Source: Hanstruepera ponticola
Lineage (GTDB): Bacteria; Bacteroidota; Bacteroidia; Flavobacteriales; Flavobacteriaceae
Assembly (NCBI RefSeq): GCF_012931685.1
Contig: NZ_JABANC010000001.1
Coordinates: forward strand, 186,001 to 250,000
Length of the DNA: 64,000 bases
Direction of reading: 5' to 3'
The notes beneath the pieces were generated by a model, which was not told the origin of the DNA, did not search any database, and saw nothing but the letters and a program-made list of their open reading frames with translations. Below, one piece after another: positions 50,639 through 59,979 of the stretch. The position numbers were made by a program, and so were the translations under genes. Every line of letters begins with the position of its first letter. Within the stretch, counting starts at the first letter, position 1.

Positions 50639-51298
50639 ATGAATCTTTCAGATTACATTATTAACGACATAAAACCATTAAAAAACACTGATAAGGTTGG
50701 AGACATGCAAGGACTATTCAACCAGTTAACTTATTCACATATTCCAATAAAAAATGAATATGACGCGTATGTTGGCTGTATGTCAGAAACTGATGCTCAT
50801 TGTTTTGATAATGACAAATCCATTAGCGAATATGCACATGCTATTGAGGGCTTTTTTGTAAGAGAAAACACCAATTGGTTAGATGTTTTAGAAGCTTTTG
50901 CAATGAATTCCACCAATATTATGCCTGTTTTGAGTCCGAAAAACATCTATTTAGGTTATTATGAACTAAACGATATTATTGGACTTTTTAATGAAACACC
51001 CTTTTTTGCTGAAGCTGGAGGTATTCTAATTGTTGAAAAAGGCTTGGTTGATTATTCCTTTAGTGAAGCATGTCAAATAGTAGAGTCAAATGATGGCAAA
51101 CTTCTAGGTGCTTTTATTTCAAAAATTGAAAATGACATGGTACAAATCACTTTAAAAATAGGCAACACTGGGCTGAATGATATTATGCAAACCTTCAGAC
51201 GGTATAGTTATAATGTGGTTTCTGGGCATGAAGAAGACAGCTATATACAAAGTCTTAAGGAACGATCAGAATATTTAAATAAATATTTAAACATGTAA
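50639..51298 (+). CDS. CBS-domain protein
   Basis: 219 residues. A tandem CBS pair occupies about 1-120 (I-P-I-K-N-E-Y-D-A-Y-V-G, I-M-P-V-L-S-P-K-N-I-Y-L-G-Y), followed by an ACT-like region (about 130-200) as in AcuB-like proteins. CBS pairs bind adenine nucleotides; an allosteric partner is not apparent. Its stop is one base before the nadK ATG, so the two are co-expressed. Confidence 0.85.
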   Translation: MNLSDYIINDIKPLKNTDKVGDMQGLFNQLTYSHIPIKNEYDAYVGCMSETDAHCFDNDKSISEYAHAIEGFFVRENTNWLDVLEAFAMNSTNIMPVLSPKNIYLGYYELNDIIGLFNETPFFAEAGGILIVEKGLVDYSFSEACQIVESNDGKLLGAFISKIENDMVQITLKIGNTGLNDIMQTFRRYSYNVVSGHEEDSYIQSLKERSEYLNKYLNM

Positions 51299-51299
51299 T

Positions 51300-52184
51300 A
51301 TGAAAATAGCTGTTTTTGGTCAATCTTTTCAAAAAAGCAATGAAGAATCGCTTCATATTCTATTAGATTGTTTAAAAGACAAAAATATTACGGTTCATAT
51401 TGAACGTCAGTTTTTTAATACAGCTAAAAATTTATTCAATAATCTTTTAGATTCAAATAATCACAACACATTTGATATACTAGATTCTAGTTTTGACTTA
51501 CTCATAAGTATTGGCGGTGACGGTACAATCTTACGAGCCATTACTTTCGTGAAAGATTTAAATATCCCAATAATTGGAATAAACACGGGTCGCCTTGGGT
51601 TTTTAGCAACTATCCAAAATGAAGATATACCATCGGCTATTAGAGCTATTCTTGACAAAAAATATAAAATATCCGAGCGTAATCTCTTGACAATCTCAAC
51701 CAATCCTGAATATGACGACTTCAAGATTCTTGATTTTGCTCTAAACGAAATTGCCGTCAGTCGTAAGAATACGACCTCTATGATTACCGTTGAAACGCGA
51801 TTAAATGGCGAATATCTCACTTCCTACTGGAGTGACGGTTTAATAATATCAACACCTACAGGATCAACTGGGTATTCATTAAGTTGTGGTGGTCCAGTTA
51901 TTACTCCTGACACCAATAGTTTTGTAATCACACCTATTGCACCACATAATTTAAGTGCTAGACCATTAGTCATTACAGACTCAACCGAGATTCAGTTGAA
52001 GGTTAGCGGTAGAGAAGATAATTTTCTGGTTTCATTAGACTCAAGAATTGCAACACTTTCAAACGATACAATTGTAACTATCAAAAAAGCACCCTTTAAA
52101 ATTAAAATGGTTGAGTTGCTTGACGAAAGCTTTTTGGACACCCTTAGAAAAAAACTACTTTGGGGAGAAGACAAACGCAATTAA
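51300..52184 (+). CDS. nadK: NAD kinase
   Basis: Phosphorylates NAD to NADP. 294 residues. G-G-D-G-T at 72-76, I-G-I-N-T-G-R-L-G-F-L-A, N-E-I-A-V-S-R, S-D-G-L-I-I-S-T-P-T-G-S-T-G-Y-S-L-S and the C-terminal D-S-R region fit the family. Coupled to the CBS-domain gene upstream. Confidence 0.97.
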   Translation: MKIAVFGQSFQKSNEESLHILLDCLKDKNITVHIERQFFNTAKNLFNNLLDSNNHNTFDILDSSFDLLISIGGDGTILRAITFVKDLNIPIIGINTGRLGFLATIQNEDIPSAIRAILDKKYKISERNLLTISTNPEYDDFKILDFALNEIAVSRKNTTSMITVETRLNGEYLTSYWSDGLIISTPTGSTGYSLSCGGPVITPDTNSFVITPIAPHNLSARPLVITDSTEIQLKVSGREDNFLVSLDSRIATLSNDTIVTIKKAPFKIKMVELLDESFLDTLRKKLLWGEDKRN

Positions 52185-52219
52185 ACAATAAAATCCTCTA
52201 AAAACAGTTTAAATCAAAT

Positions 52220-52266
52220 ACAATTTGAATCAAATTGTTATAGGCTAATCATATTTATTATATTTG
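52220..52266 (+). promoter_or_regulatory. Promoter and palindrome before the DUF6089-uppS-bamA operon
   Basis: TTG (52235-52237), 21-nt spacer, TATATTTG (52259-52266). The -33 TTG is part of a perfect palindrome ACAATTTG-AAT-CAAATTGT (52220-52238), which may be an operator. Confidence 0.65.
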
Positions 52267-52283
52267 CAAACTTTTGAACATTT

Positions 52284-52976
52284 ATGAGGTATTTAACCGC
52301 AATAGTATTATTCTTTATCAGCAGCCAACTTTGTCAATCTCAAACACATGAAATTGGATTATTTGTTGGTGCCAGTAATTTTATTGGTGATGTTGGATCA
52401 ACAAAATACATTGCTCCAAACAAACCAGCTTTTGGTGGTATCTATAAATGGAATAGGAGTCCACGTCACTCATTTAGGTTTTCTTTAATTTACAGCGAAT
52501 TAGAGGGAAAGGATTCAAAATCTGATGACCCTAGGCGTGTACAACGTAATTACGAATTTACTAATCAAATTATCGAGGCATCTGTAGGATTGGAATTCAC
52601 ATTTTTTGATTTTGATTTACACACAGGTAAAAACGTGGCAACACCTTATTTGTACACAGGAGTTACGGTAGCTTATCATGATAATTATTATTTTAATTCA
52701 CAAGGAAACTTAACTTCAGAAAATACATCTAGTTATGCCTATGGTATTCCAATGGTCGTTGGTTTTAAAATGAATATTTTTGATAGCATCATCATAGCTG
52801 CCGAGATTGGTGCACGCTATACTTTTTCTGATGAATTAGACGGTAGTGTACCAGACTCTAAAAACATACAAGACGTTTATAGTTTTGGCAATATAAACAA
52901 CAATGATTGGTACATGTTTACTGGCATTACCTTAACTTATACTTTTGGAAAAAAACCTTGCTTTTGCATTTTTTAA
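52284..52976 (+). CDS. DUF6089 outer-membrane-type protein
   Basis: 230 residues. Signal peptide about 1-19 (ending C-Q-S-Q). The mature part is a beta-barrel-like domain (H-E-I-G-L-F-V-G-A-S-N-F-I-G-D-V-G, P-A-F-G-G-I-Y-K-W-N) matching DUF6089. The last strand ends Y-T-F-G-K-K-P-C-F-C-I-F. The gene is placed directly before uppS (adjacent, stop then ATG) and bamA, so it belongs to an envelope-assembly operon; the function is not known. Confidence 0.88.
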   Translation: MRYLTAIVLFFISSQLCQSQTHEIGLFVGASNFIGDVGSTKYIAPNKPAFGGIYKWNRSPRHSFRFSLIYSELEGKDSKSDDPRRVQRNYEFTNQIIEASVGLEFTFFDFDLHTGKNVATPYLYTGVTVAYHDNYYFNSQGNLTSENTSSYAYGIPMVVGFKMNIFDSIIIAAEIGARYTFSDELDGSVPDSKNIQDVYSFGNINNNDWYMFTGITLTYTFGKKPCFCIF

Positions 52977-53717
52977 ATGAACTTAAAAGAATCCATTAAT
53001 ACTAAATCATTACCTAAACACATAGCTATCATAATGGATGGCAATGGTCGTTGGGCTAAACAAAAAGGTCTTTTAAGAACGGTTGGACATGAAAATGGCA
53101 CGAAATCGGTAAGAGAAACGGTTGAAGCTTGTGCTGAATTAGGTATTGAAAATTTAACCCTATATGCTTTTTCAACCGAAAATTGGAACAGGCCTAAAAT
53201 TGAGGTTCAAACGCTTATGAAGCTTCTAGTCTCTTCATTAAAAAAAGAAATCAAAACTTTAGAGGAAAATGACATCAAACTTACCGCTATTGGTTGCCTG
53301 AATGAACTTCCAAAAAAAGCTCACAGAGAATTACAAGAGGTCATTGAAAAAACAAAAGACAACAAGCGCATGTGTTTGACGCTAGCTTTAAGCTATGGGT
53401 CAAGAGAAGAAATATTAAATACCGTTAAAAAAATAAGTGCTAAAGTTAAAAATAATATAATTTCGCTAGAAAAAATTGATGAATCGGTTATAAATGAGCA
53501 TCTTTACACGCGAAATTTACCAGACGTAGATTTATTGATACGCACCAGTGGTGAGCAACGAATTAGTAATTTTCTATTATGGCAAATAGCTTATGCTGAA
53601 TTTTATTTTACACCTGTTCTTTGGCCAGATTTTACCAAGCAGTGTTTATATGAGGCCATTATTGAATATCAAAAAAGAGAAAGACGATTTGGGAAAACAA
53701 GTGAACAACTTAATTAA
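52977..53717 (+). CDS. uppS: Isoprenyl (undecaprenyl) diphosphate synthase
   Basis: Makes the C55 carrier lipid by adding isopentenyl units to farnesyl diphosphate. 246 residues. H-I-A-I-I-M-D-G-N-G-R-W-A (catalytic Asp21), G-H, S-T-E-N-W-N-R-P, and the C-terminal D-V-D-L-L-I-R-T-S-G-E-Q-R-I-S-N-F-L-L-W-Q are present. It overlaps or abuts bamA at its 3' end. Confidence 0.97.
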   Translation: MNLKESINTKSLPKHIAIIMDGNGRWAKQKGLLRTVGHENGTKSVRETVEACAELGIENLTLYAFSTENWNRPKIEVQTLMKLLVSSLKKEIKTLEENDIKLTAIGCLNELPKKAHRELQEVIEKTKDNKRMCLTLALSYGSREEILNTVKKISAKVKNNIISLEKIDESVINEHLYTRNLPDVDLLIRTSGEQRISNFLLWQIAYAEFYFTPVLWPDFTKQCLYEAIIEYQKRERRFGKTSEQLN

Positions 53718-56331
53718 GCTAACTTCATTGAGAACATATATAGGTTTTATAATTACATTCACATTTTTACTAGCTAATTTCAGTGCACTAGCCCAAGATG
53801 GCTTAAATACTAGCACAGGTAAAATGTATACGTTAGGTGATATTTCTGTTTCAGGAAACACCCATTTTAGCCCTCAAACCATTGTAACGTATTCAGGATT
53901 AAGAAAAGGGCAAGAAATATTAATACCCGGTGATAAAATAAGTGAAGCCATAAAGAAATTATGGAAATCCAACTTATTTAGTGATATCAATATTTATTTA
54001 GTAAAAACTGAAGGAGAAACGGCATATCTTGAAATAAGGCTATTTGATTTACCTGAATTGAACGAACTCAAAATTAATGGTATTAAAAAAGGAAAGAAAG
54101 ATGATTTGATTGAGGAAAACAATCTTCAAACAGGTGTTAAAGTAACTGAAAACCTTCTGACAACTACCAAAAATTATCTCACTCATAAATACCAAAAGGA
54201 AGGCTATTTAAACACTAAAGTTTACATAAACACTATTGAAATTAAGGATTCTACCAATAGACCTCAAGTAAATATGGTGCTGAATATTGATAAAGGCAAA
54301 AAAGTTAAGATTAGGGATATTGAATTTATTGGGAACACCGTTTTTAAGGAGTCTAAATTGAGAAAGGCTATGAAAAACACTAAACAAAAAAGTGTTTTGG
54401 GTCATCCATTTAAAAGATCTAAATATATTCAAGAAGATTATAAGGAAGATCTGGTTAGTTTAGTTGATAAGTATAAGGAAAACGGTTATCGTGATGCTCG
54501 CGTAATTTCAGATACTATTATTCACGAAGACAAGAAAAATATTACCTTGAAAATTGAAGTTGAAGAAGGTGAGCAGTATCGCTTTGGAAATATTGATTTT
54601 ATTGGCAATACAGTATATTCTGACCAAACTTTGAGAAATGTATTACGTATTAACAAAGGTGATATATATAATGGTGTTGAATTAGAAAAACGTATTGCAG
54701 ATAATTCAAGACCTGATGCTCAAGACATAACTAATCTCTATCAAAATTCAGGGTATCTTTTTTCAACTATCAACCCTGTAGAAGTTAATACCGAAGGCAA
54801 TGTTATTGATATGGAAATCCGTATCACTGAAGGTAAACCTGTTTATTTTAACAATATTTCTATTACTGGAAATGATGTCACAAATGACAAAGTAATATAT
54901 AGAGAATTACACACTCGTCCAGGTCAACTATACAGTAAAGAAAATGTAGTACGAACAGTTAGGGAGTTGAGTCAGCTTGGCTATTTTGATGCAGAACAAA
55001 TAGGGACAAATTTTCAAAACCCGAACCCAAATGAGGGAACTATTGATTTAGAATATGCACTTGTTGAAACAGGTTCAAGCCAGATAGAATTACAAGGTGG
55101 CTATGGTGGTGGTGGTTTTATAGGAACACTTGGTTTGTCTTTTAATAATTTTTCATTAAAGAATATCTTTAATTTAGATTCATACAAACCTGTACCTAGA
55201 GGTGATGGTCAAAAACTATCATTACGATTACAAATAAGTCGTTTTTTCCGTACTTATAGCTTTTCATTTACTGAGCCATGGATGGGTGGGAAAAAACCAG
55301 TTCAGTTTTCAACGTCCATATCACATTCACAACAATTCTTATATGATCCTACTACAGGTAATGCTGACAAAGACAAACGCTTCAACATTACTGGCGTTAC
55401 TGTTGGTTTGGCTAAAAGGTTAACTATTCCAGATGACTTTTTCACACTGTCACAGGCTATAAGTTTCCAACACTACAACCTAAAAAATTATAATACTGGA
55501 TTATTTACTTTTGGTGATGGTTATTCAAACAACCTATCCTATACATTAGGCTTGAGTAGAAATAATACTTACAATGATCCTATTTTTCCAATGGGAGGAT
55601 CCAATTTTAGTATTACAACTAAATTGTCATTGCCTTATTCTTTATTTAATGGTGTAGATTATGAAGAATTAGCAGAAGAAAGAGAAGATTTACAAGAAAT
55701 ACAAAACGACCCTAACAACTCTATTATAATAAGAAATCAGGCCGCAGAAGGTATTGCAGAAATTGACCAAGAGCGTTTTAAATGGTTAGAATTTTATAAA
55801 ATAAAAATGAAGGGTGACTGGTACACTAGATTAGTTGATAAATTGATTTTTAAATCAACAGTTGAATTTGGTTTTCTAGGCGCTTATAACCAAGATAGAG
55901 GTGTAATTCCTTTTGAAAGATTCTTTTTAGGTGGTGATGGTCTTGGTAATTTTAGTTTAGATGGTAGAGAGGCAATTGCGCTACGTGGTTATCCAAACCA
56001 ATCATTGCAGCCTGTTGACGAAAATGGATTAATAACCAATGATGGTGGCTCCATATACAATAAATTTTCAATGGAACTTCGTTATCCTATAAGCTTAAAA
56101 CAGCAAGCAAAGATTTTTGTTCTTGGTTTTGTTGAAGGTGGTGTATCATATAATGACTTTAAAGATTATAATCCATTTGCATTGTATAGATCGTCTGGTG
56201 CTGGCTTACGAATATTCATGCCTGCTTTCGGATTATTGGGTATTGATTTTGGTTATGGTTTTGATCCATTACCTGGTCAATCTAAAGCAAATGGATGGGA
56301 AACACATTTTATAATTGGTCAGCAATTTTAA
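53701..56331 (+). CDS. bamA: Outer membrane protein assembly factor BamA
   Basis: Inserts beta-barrels into the outer membrane. About 876 residues from GTG-53701; TTG-53728 (after the uppS stop) is also possible and would give an ideal signal peptide ending F-S-A-L-A-Q. No ATG is available in the region. POTRA repeats follow (I-S-V-S-G-N-T-H-F, I-E-F-I-G-N-T-V-F, I-D-F-I-G-N-T-V-Y, I-S-I-T-G-N-D-V-T), then a C-terminal barrel with G-G-D-G-L-G-N-F and R-G-Y-P. Translationally linked to uppS. Confidence 0.95.
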   Translation: MNNLIKLTSLRTYIGFIITFTFLLANFSALAQDGLNTSTGKMYTLGDISVSGNTHFSPQTIVTYSGLRKGQEILIPGDKISEAIKKLWKSNLFSDINIYLVKTEGETAYLEIRLFDLPELNELKINGIKKGKKDDLIEENNLQTGVKVTENLLTTTKNYLTHKYQKEGYLNTKVYINTIEIKDSTNRPQVNMVLNIDKGKKVKIRDIEFIGNTVFKESKLRKAMKNTKQKSVLGHPFKRSKYIQEDYKEDLVSLVDKYKENGYRDARVISDTIIHEDKKNITLKIEVEEGEQYRFGNIDFIGNTVYSDQTLRNVLRINKGDIYNGVELEKRIADNSRPDAQDITNLYQNSGYLFSTINPVEVNTEGNVIDMEIRITEGKPVYFNNISITGNDVTNDKVIYRELHTRPGQLYSKENVVRTVRELSQLGYFDAEQIGTNFQNPNPNEGTIDLEYALVETGSSQIELQGGYGGGGFIGTLGLSFNNFSLKNIFNLDSYKPVPRGDGQKLSLRLQISRFFRTYSFSFTEPWMGGKKPVQFSTSISHSQQFLYDPTTGNADKDKRFNITGVTVGLAKRLTIPDDFFTLSQAISFQHYNLKNYNTGLFTFGDGYSNNLSYTLGLSRNNTYNDPIFPMGGSNFSITTKLSLPYSLFNGVDYEELAEEREDLQEIQNDPNNSIIIRNQAAEGIAEIDQERFKWLEFYKIKMKGDWYTRLVDKLIFKSTVEFGFLGAYNQDRGVIPFERFFLGGDGLGNFSLDGREAIALRGYPNQSLQPVDENGLITNDGGSIYNKFSMELRYPISLKQQAKIFVLGFVEGGVSYNDFKDYNPFALYRSSGAGLRIFMPAFGLLGIDFGYGFDPLPGQSKANGWETHFIIGQQF

Positions 56332-56491
56332 TTTTGGCACGATATTTTCTATTGACAGTTTAGTTATTTAAAACTTGAATTAATTTTTTTAAAATTAAAT
56401 TTCCTTAATTTTGGAAAGATAAATTCAGAATGATTAGAATAATAATAAAAGTCTGTCGTTTTAGAATTTATAAGCCAACAAATTATAAAAT

Positions 56492-57511
56492 ATGAAACAG
56501 ATGAAATTAAAAGTTCTTTTTTTAGTGACAGCAATGTTCATGTTGAGCCTTTCTTCGTTTGCACAACGCGGTGTTAGAATAGGTTACATTGACACTGAAT
56601 ATATACTTGAAAATGTTCCTGAATATCAAGAAGCAACTTTACAATTGGAAAATAAAGTTCAAAAGTGGAAAAGCGAAATAGAAACACAGTTAAGTAGTAT
56701 TGAACAAAAACGCAAAGATTTAAGTAACGAAAAAGCCCTTTTAACAAAAGAGCTTATTGAAGAACGTGAGGAAGATATCGCTTTTGAAGAAAAAGAAATA
56801 TTGGATTATCAACAAAAACGATTTGGACCCAATGGTGATTTAATGATTCAAAAGAAACAATTAATCCAACCCATTCAAGACCAAATTTTTGCAGCCGTTC
56901 AAGATATAGCAGATAAGCAGAAATACGATTTTGTTTTTGACAAATCGGCTGATGTAGTCATGCTCTATTCAGCGAAACGTTTTGACTTTAGCGAACAGGT
57001 TATTAGAAGTATAACTAGAAGCGCCAAAAGAAAGCAAGCTGGTTCAAAAGCTGAACGTAAAGCAGCCGAAGAAGAAGATGTTGTGATTGAAGTCAATGAA
57101 GAACTAGAAGCTAAACAAGCCGCTGATGATGAACGTAAGCAAGCAGTTTTAGATGAGCGCGAAGCTAGAAAACAAGCAGCTCAAAAAAGAAGAGATAGTA
57201 TTATTGAAGCACGTAATGCTGCTAGAGAGGCAAAATTAAGAGAACGAAACCAAGAAACGGTTGATGACATTCAGAGTGAAAGTGAAAATGTAAGTGATGG
57301 TGAAGCATCTGCAGATGAGGAAACAAAAACACCTGAACAAATAGCTGAAGAAAGAAGACAAGCTAAAATTGCTGATAGAGAACGTAGAAAACAAGAACTT
57401 GAAGCACGTAAACAACAAATTTTAGAAGAAAGACAACGAGCAAAGGAAGAAAGAGAAAATCAAAATAATAACACGCAAGAGACCGACGACGATGGCGGTG
57501 ATGACAATTAA
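56492..57511 (+). CDS. OmpH/Skp-family chaperone with long charged tail
   Basis: 339 residues. Signal peptide (ending S-S-F-A-Q), then a Skp/OmpH domain about 28-180 (R-I-G-Y-I-D-T-E-Y-I-L-E-N-V-P-E-Y, long coiled coil, F-D-F-V-F-D-K). The C-terminal 150 residues are extra: almost only E, K, R, A, Q and D, ending T-D-D-D-G-G-D-D-N. Skp binds unfolded outer membrane proteins in the periplasm, fitting the bamA position upstream. ATG-56501 is an alternative start. Confidence 0.9.
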   Translation: MKQMKLKVLFLVTAMFMLSLSSFAQRGVRIGYIDTEYILENVPEYQEATLQLENKVQKWKSEIETQLSSIEQKRKDLSNEKALLTKELIEEREEDIAFEEKEILDYQQKRFGPNGDLMIQKKQLIQPIQDQIFAAVQDIADKQKYDFVFDKSADVVMLYSAKRFDFSEQVIRSITRSAKRKQAGSKAERKAAEEEDVVIEVNEELEAKQAADDERKQAVLDEREARKQAAQKRRDSIIEARNAAREAKLRERNQETVDDIQSESENVSDGEASADEETKTPEQIAEERRQAKIADRERRKQELEARKQQILEERQRAKEERENQNNNTQETDDDGGDDN

Positions 57512-57542
57512 TAATTTATAACACACATTAATACTTTTAAAA

Positions 57543-58052
57543 ATGAAACAATTTAAAACCCTTTTATTTGCAGCAGCACTATTTATTGGAGCGACAAGTT
57601 TTACACAAGCTCAAAGTAAAGTTGCGCATATTAATACCCAAGATTTAATTCAAGCCATGCCAGAAATGGCTGCAGCACAAGCTGAAATGGAAAAACTTGG
57701 AAAAACTTACGAGGCTGATATCAAAGCCATGGCTACTGAATATCAAAATAAAATGAAGCAGTATGAGGCCGAAGCATCATCAAAAACAGATGAAGAAAAC
57801 CAAAAACGTTTAGTTGAAGTTCAAACGATGCAACAAAACATACAACAGTATCAAGGTACTGCTCAACAACAAATGCAAGAAAAAGAATTGGCTTTATTAA
57901 AACCAATTACCGAAAAAGCTAAAGCTGCTATATTAAAAGTAGCTAGAGCTCAAGGATTTCAATATGTTTTAGACTCTACTCAAGGTGGTGGTGTTATCAT
58001 GGCAGATGGTAAAAACCTATTGGACGACGTTAAAAAAGAAATGGGTATTTAA
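57543..58052 (+). CDS. OmpH/Skp-family periplasmic chaperone
   Basis: 169 residues, close to the usual Skp length. Signal peptide (ending F-T-Q-A-Q), K-V-A-H-I-N-T-Q-D-L-I-Q-A-M-P-E-M, a coiled coil rich in Q, K, E and A (about 40-125), then Q-Y-V-L-D-S-T-Q-G-G-G-V. A paralogue of the gene 31 nt upstream but lacking the charged tail; this pair after bamA is common in the Bacteroidota. Confidence 0.93.
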   Translation: MKQFKTLLFAAALFIGATSFTQAQSKVAHINTQDLIQAMPEMAAAQAEMEKLGKTYEADIKAMATEYQNKMKQYEAEASSKTDEENQKRLVEVQTMQQNIQQYQGTAQQQMQEKELALLKPITEKAKAAILKVARAQGFQYVLDSTQGGGVIMADGKNLLDDVKKEMGI

Positions 58053-58071
58053 TCTCAAAAAATAAAATTTG

Positions 58072-58100
58072 AAAAGCCACTTAATAGAGTGGCTTTTTTT
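58072..58100 (+). terminator. Terminator after the ompH genes
   Basis: AAAAGCCACT (58072-58081) pairs with AGTGGCTTTT (58088-58097) around TAATAG, with a T-run. It includes a GTG at 58089 that would be an in-frame but false start for murI. Confidence 0.9.
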
Positions 58101-58112
58101 ATTTTTGATATT

Positions 58113-58892
58113 ATGAGCAGTAAACCTATAGGCATATTCGACTCTGGTGTTGGAGGAACCTCCATTTGGAAAGAACTTAAAGCGCTTTTACCTTCAGAGA
58201 ACACCATTTATCTAGCTGATAGTAAAAATGCTCCTTATGGTAACAAATCAAAAAAAGCTATACTCGACTTAAGTATTAAAAACACCGATTTCCTTATAGA
58301 AAAGGGTTGCAAAATTATTGTAGTTGCTTGTAATACAGCAACAACAAATGCCATAAAGGATTTACGAGAAAAATATGATGTCCCTTTTATAGGTATAGAA
58401 CCAGCCATTAAACCTGCTGCACTTAAAACACAAACTAAAGCTATTGGTATTTTGGCTACAAAAGGCACCTTGACCAGCGAGTTATTTCATAAAACCACAG
58501 ATTTATACAGTAATGGAATAAGAGTTGTTGAACAGGAAGGCGAAGGCATTGTTCCACTCATTGAATCAGGGAAAATCCATTCAGACGAAATGCACGCTTT
58601 ATTACAGCTTTACATCAAACCCATGATAGAAGCCAATATTGATTACTTGGTTCTAGGATGTACACATTATCCATACCTGATACCTCAGCTACTCAACATA
58701 CTACCCAGCAATGTAAATATTATTGATTCAGGTGAAGCTGTTGCTAAACAAACAAAAACTGTTCTTGGTCAGCACAATTTGTTGAACTCTAATGCCCAAA
58801 AGCCAAAGCATCTTTTTTATAGCAACTTGGAAACAGAAATATTGGCTTCATTAATTGGAAAGGATAAAGACATTCATTATTTAGACTTTTAA
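58113..58892 (+). CDS. murI: Glutamate racemase
   Basis: Makes D-glutamate for peptidoglycan. 259 residues from ATG-58113. I-G-I-F-D-S-G-V-G-G (Asp10, Ser11), A-P-Y-G, catalytic Cys73 in V-A-C-N-T-A-T and Cys183 in L-G-C-T-H-Y-P. A GTG at 58089 is inside the preceding terminator and is rejected. The 3' end overlaps the convergent lipoprotein gene by 4 bases. Confidence 0.97.
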   Translation: MSSKPIGIFDSGVGGTSIWKELKALLPSENTIYLADSKNAPYGNKSKKAILDLSIKNTDFLIEKGCKIIVVACNTATTNAIKDLREKYDVPFIGIEPAIKPAALKTQTKAIGILATKGTLTSELFHKTTDLYSNGIRVVEQEGEGIVPLIESGKIHSDEMHALLQLYIKPMIEANIDYLVLGCTHYPYLIPQLLNILPSNVNIIDSGEAVAKQTKTVLGQHNLLNSNAQKPKHLFYSNLETEILASLIGKDKDIHYLDF

Positions 58893-59386
58893 TCTGATCT
58901 TTTAAATAGAAAATCCACCTTGCGCTTTTGTCCATTGACTGAACCTTCTATCCATGCATGAATAGAATCCTGGGTTGGATTTGAATAGGTAATACGCGTT
59001 GGGAAATCATGTTCTGAATTTTCAAAAGTGAAAATACCTTTTTTTGAATCACGCATTTTAAACGTTACGGGTTGATCATTATTCTGCTGATAGGCAATTA
59101 CTGTGAAATACACATCGTCTCCGTTTTGTTTTAGCGTAACTTTTTCTGCAAAAACAGTATCTGTTCCAATTAAGGTAAAACTGTGGCCTAAAAGGGTACT
59201 ATCGTTTTCTTGAGTCCAATTTTCAAATGATTGCTCGAGTTCAGTAACATTTTCCCAATTACCCTTAAGCCATTTTAACTGTTCTATTTTGGCATATTTA
59301 CTAACTGCTATTTCAATTGATTTATCGTCTTTCTTACATGCTAAGATTAAGAGTAAAACAAATACTAATAATATTATATTTTTCAT
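58889..59386 (-). CDS. DUF6265-type lipoprotein
   Basis: 165 residues. Lipoprotein signal ends L-I-L-A-C (Cys17) and K-K-D-D-K. The domain (L-K-W-L-K-G-N-W-E-N, G-H-S-F-T-L-I-G-T-D-T-V-F-A-E, F-E-N-S-E-H-D-F-P-T-R-I-T-Y) matches DUF6265, of unknown function. It is translationally coupled (4-bp overlap) to the carbonic-anhydrase-like gene upstream. Confidence 0.85.
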   Translation of the reverse strand: MKNIILLVFVLLLILACKKDDKSIEIAVSKYAKIEQLKWLKGNWENVTELEQSFENWTQENDSTLLGHSFTLIGTDTVFAEKVTLKQNGDDVYFTVIAYQQNNDQPVTFKMRDSKKGIFTFENSEHDFPTRITYSNPTQDSIHAWIEGSVNGQKRKVDFLFKRSD

Positions 59387-59907
59387 AGGTTATCTTCTTT
59401 AAACCAGCTAGAATACTTCACATAATTGTTAGCAATTCTATCTATTTCACCTGAAATTAAAGCTTCGCTCACATCTTTAACTTTTTTGGCTGGAACCCCA
59501 GCATATATACTTCCTGCTTTTACATGCGTGTTTTGTGTTACTACAGCTCCTGCAGCAATAATGCTATTGCTTTCCACAATGCAATCATCCATCACTATAC
59601 TTCCCATACCTATTAAAACATTATCATGAATGGTACAACCATGTACTATGGCATTGTGCCCTATAGAAACATTGTTTCCTATGGTAGTTGGTGATTTTTG
59701 ATAAGTAGCATGAATAACTGCTCCATCTTGAACGTTAACTTTATTACCCATCTTGATAAAATGCACATCACCTCTAACAACCGCATTAAACCAGATACTG
59801 CATGCGTTACCCATACTGACATCGCCAACAATGGTCGCATTTTCTGCTATATAACAATCGCTAGGTATTTCAGGGTTTTTTCCGTTTACAGATTTTATAA
59901 TAGGCAT
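59383..59907 (-). CDS. Gamma-carbonic-anhydrase-like left-handed beta-helix protein
   Basis: 174 residues. Hexapeptide repeats form a left-handed beta helix (I-A-E-N-A-T-I-V-G-D-V-S, G-N-N-V-S-I-G-H-N-A-I-V-H-G-C). Metal ligand positions match the YrdA/PaaY type (I-H-A-T-Y, I-G-H-N-A-I-V-H-G). Many members of this group have weak or no carbonic anhydrase activity. Coupled to the DUF6265 gene with a 4-bp overlap. Confidence 0.9.
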   Translation of the reverse strand: MPIIKSVNGKNPEIPSDCYIAENATIVGDVSMGNACSIWFNAVVRGDVHFIKMGNKVNVQDGAVIHATYQKSPTTIGNNVSIGHNAIVHGCTIHDNVLIGMGSIVMDDCIVESNSIIAAGAVVTQNTHVKAGSIYAGVPAKKVKDVSEALISGEIDRIANNYVKYSSWFKEDNL

Positions 59908-59979
59908 ATTGTTATTTCTTTAATTTGTAAATTTCTTAAAATAAAACAGCTAGAATTTTTTTAAATAATAAAATATAAG

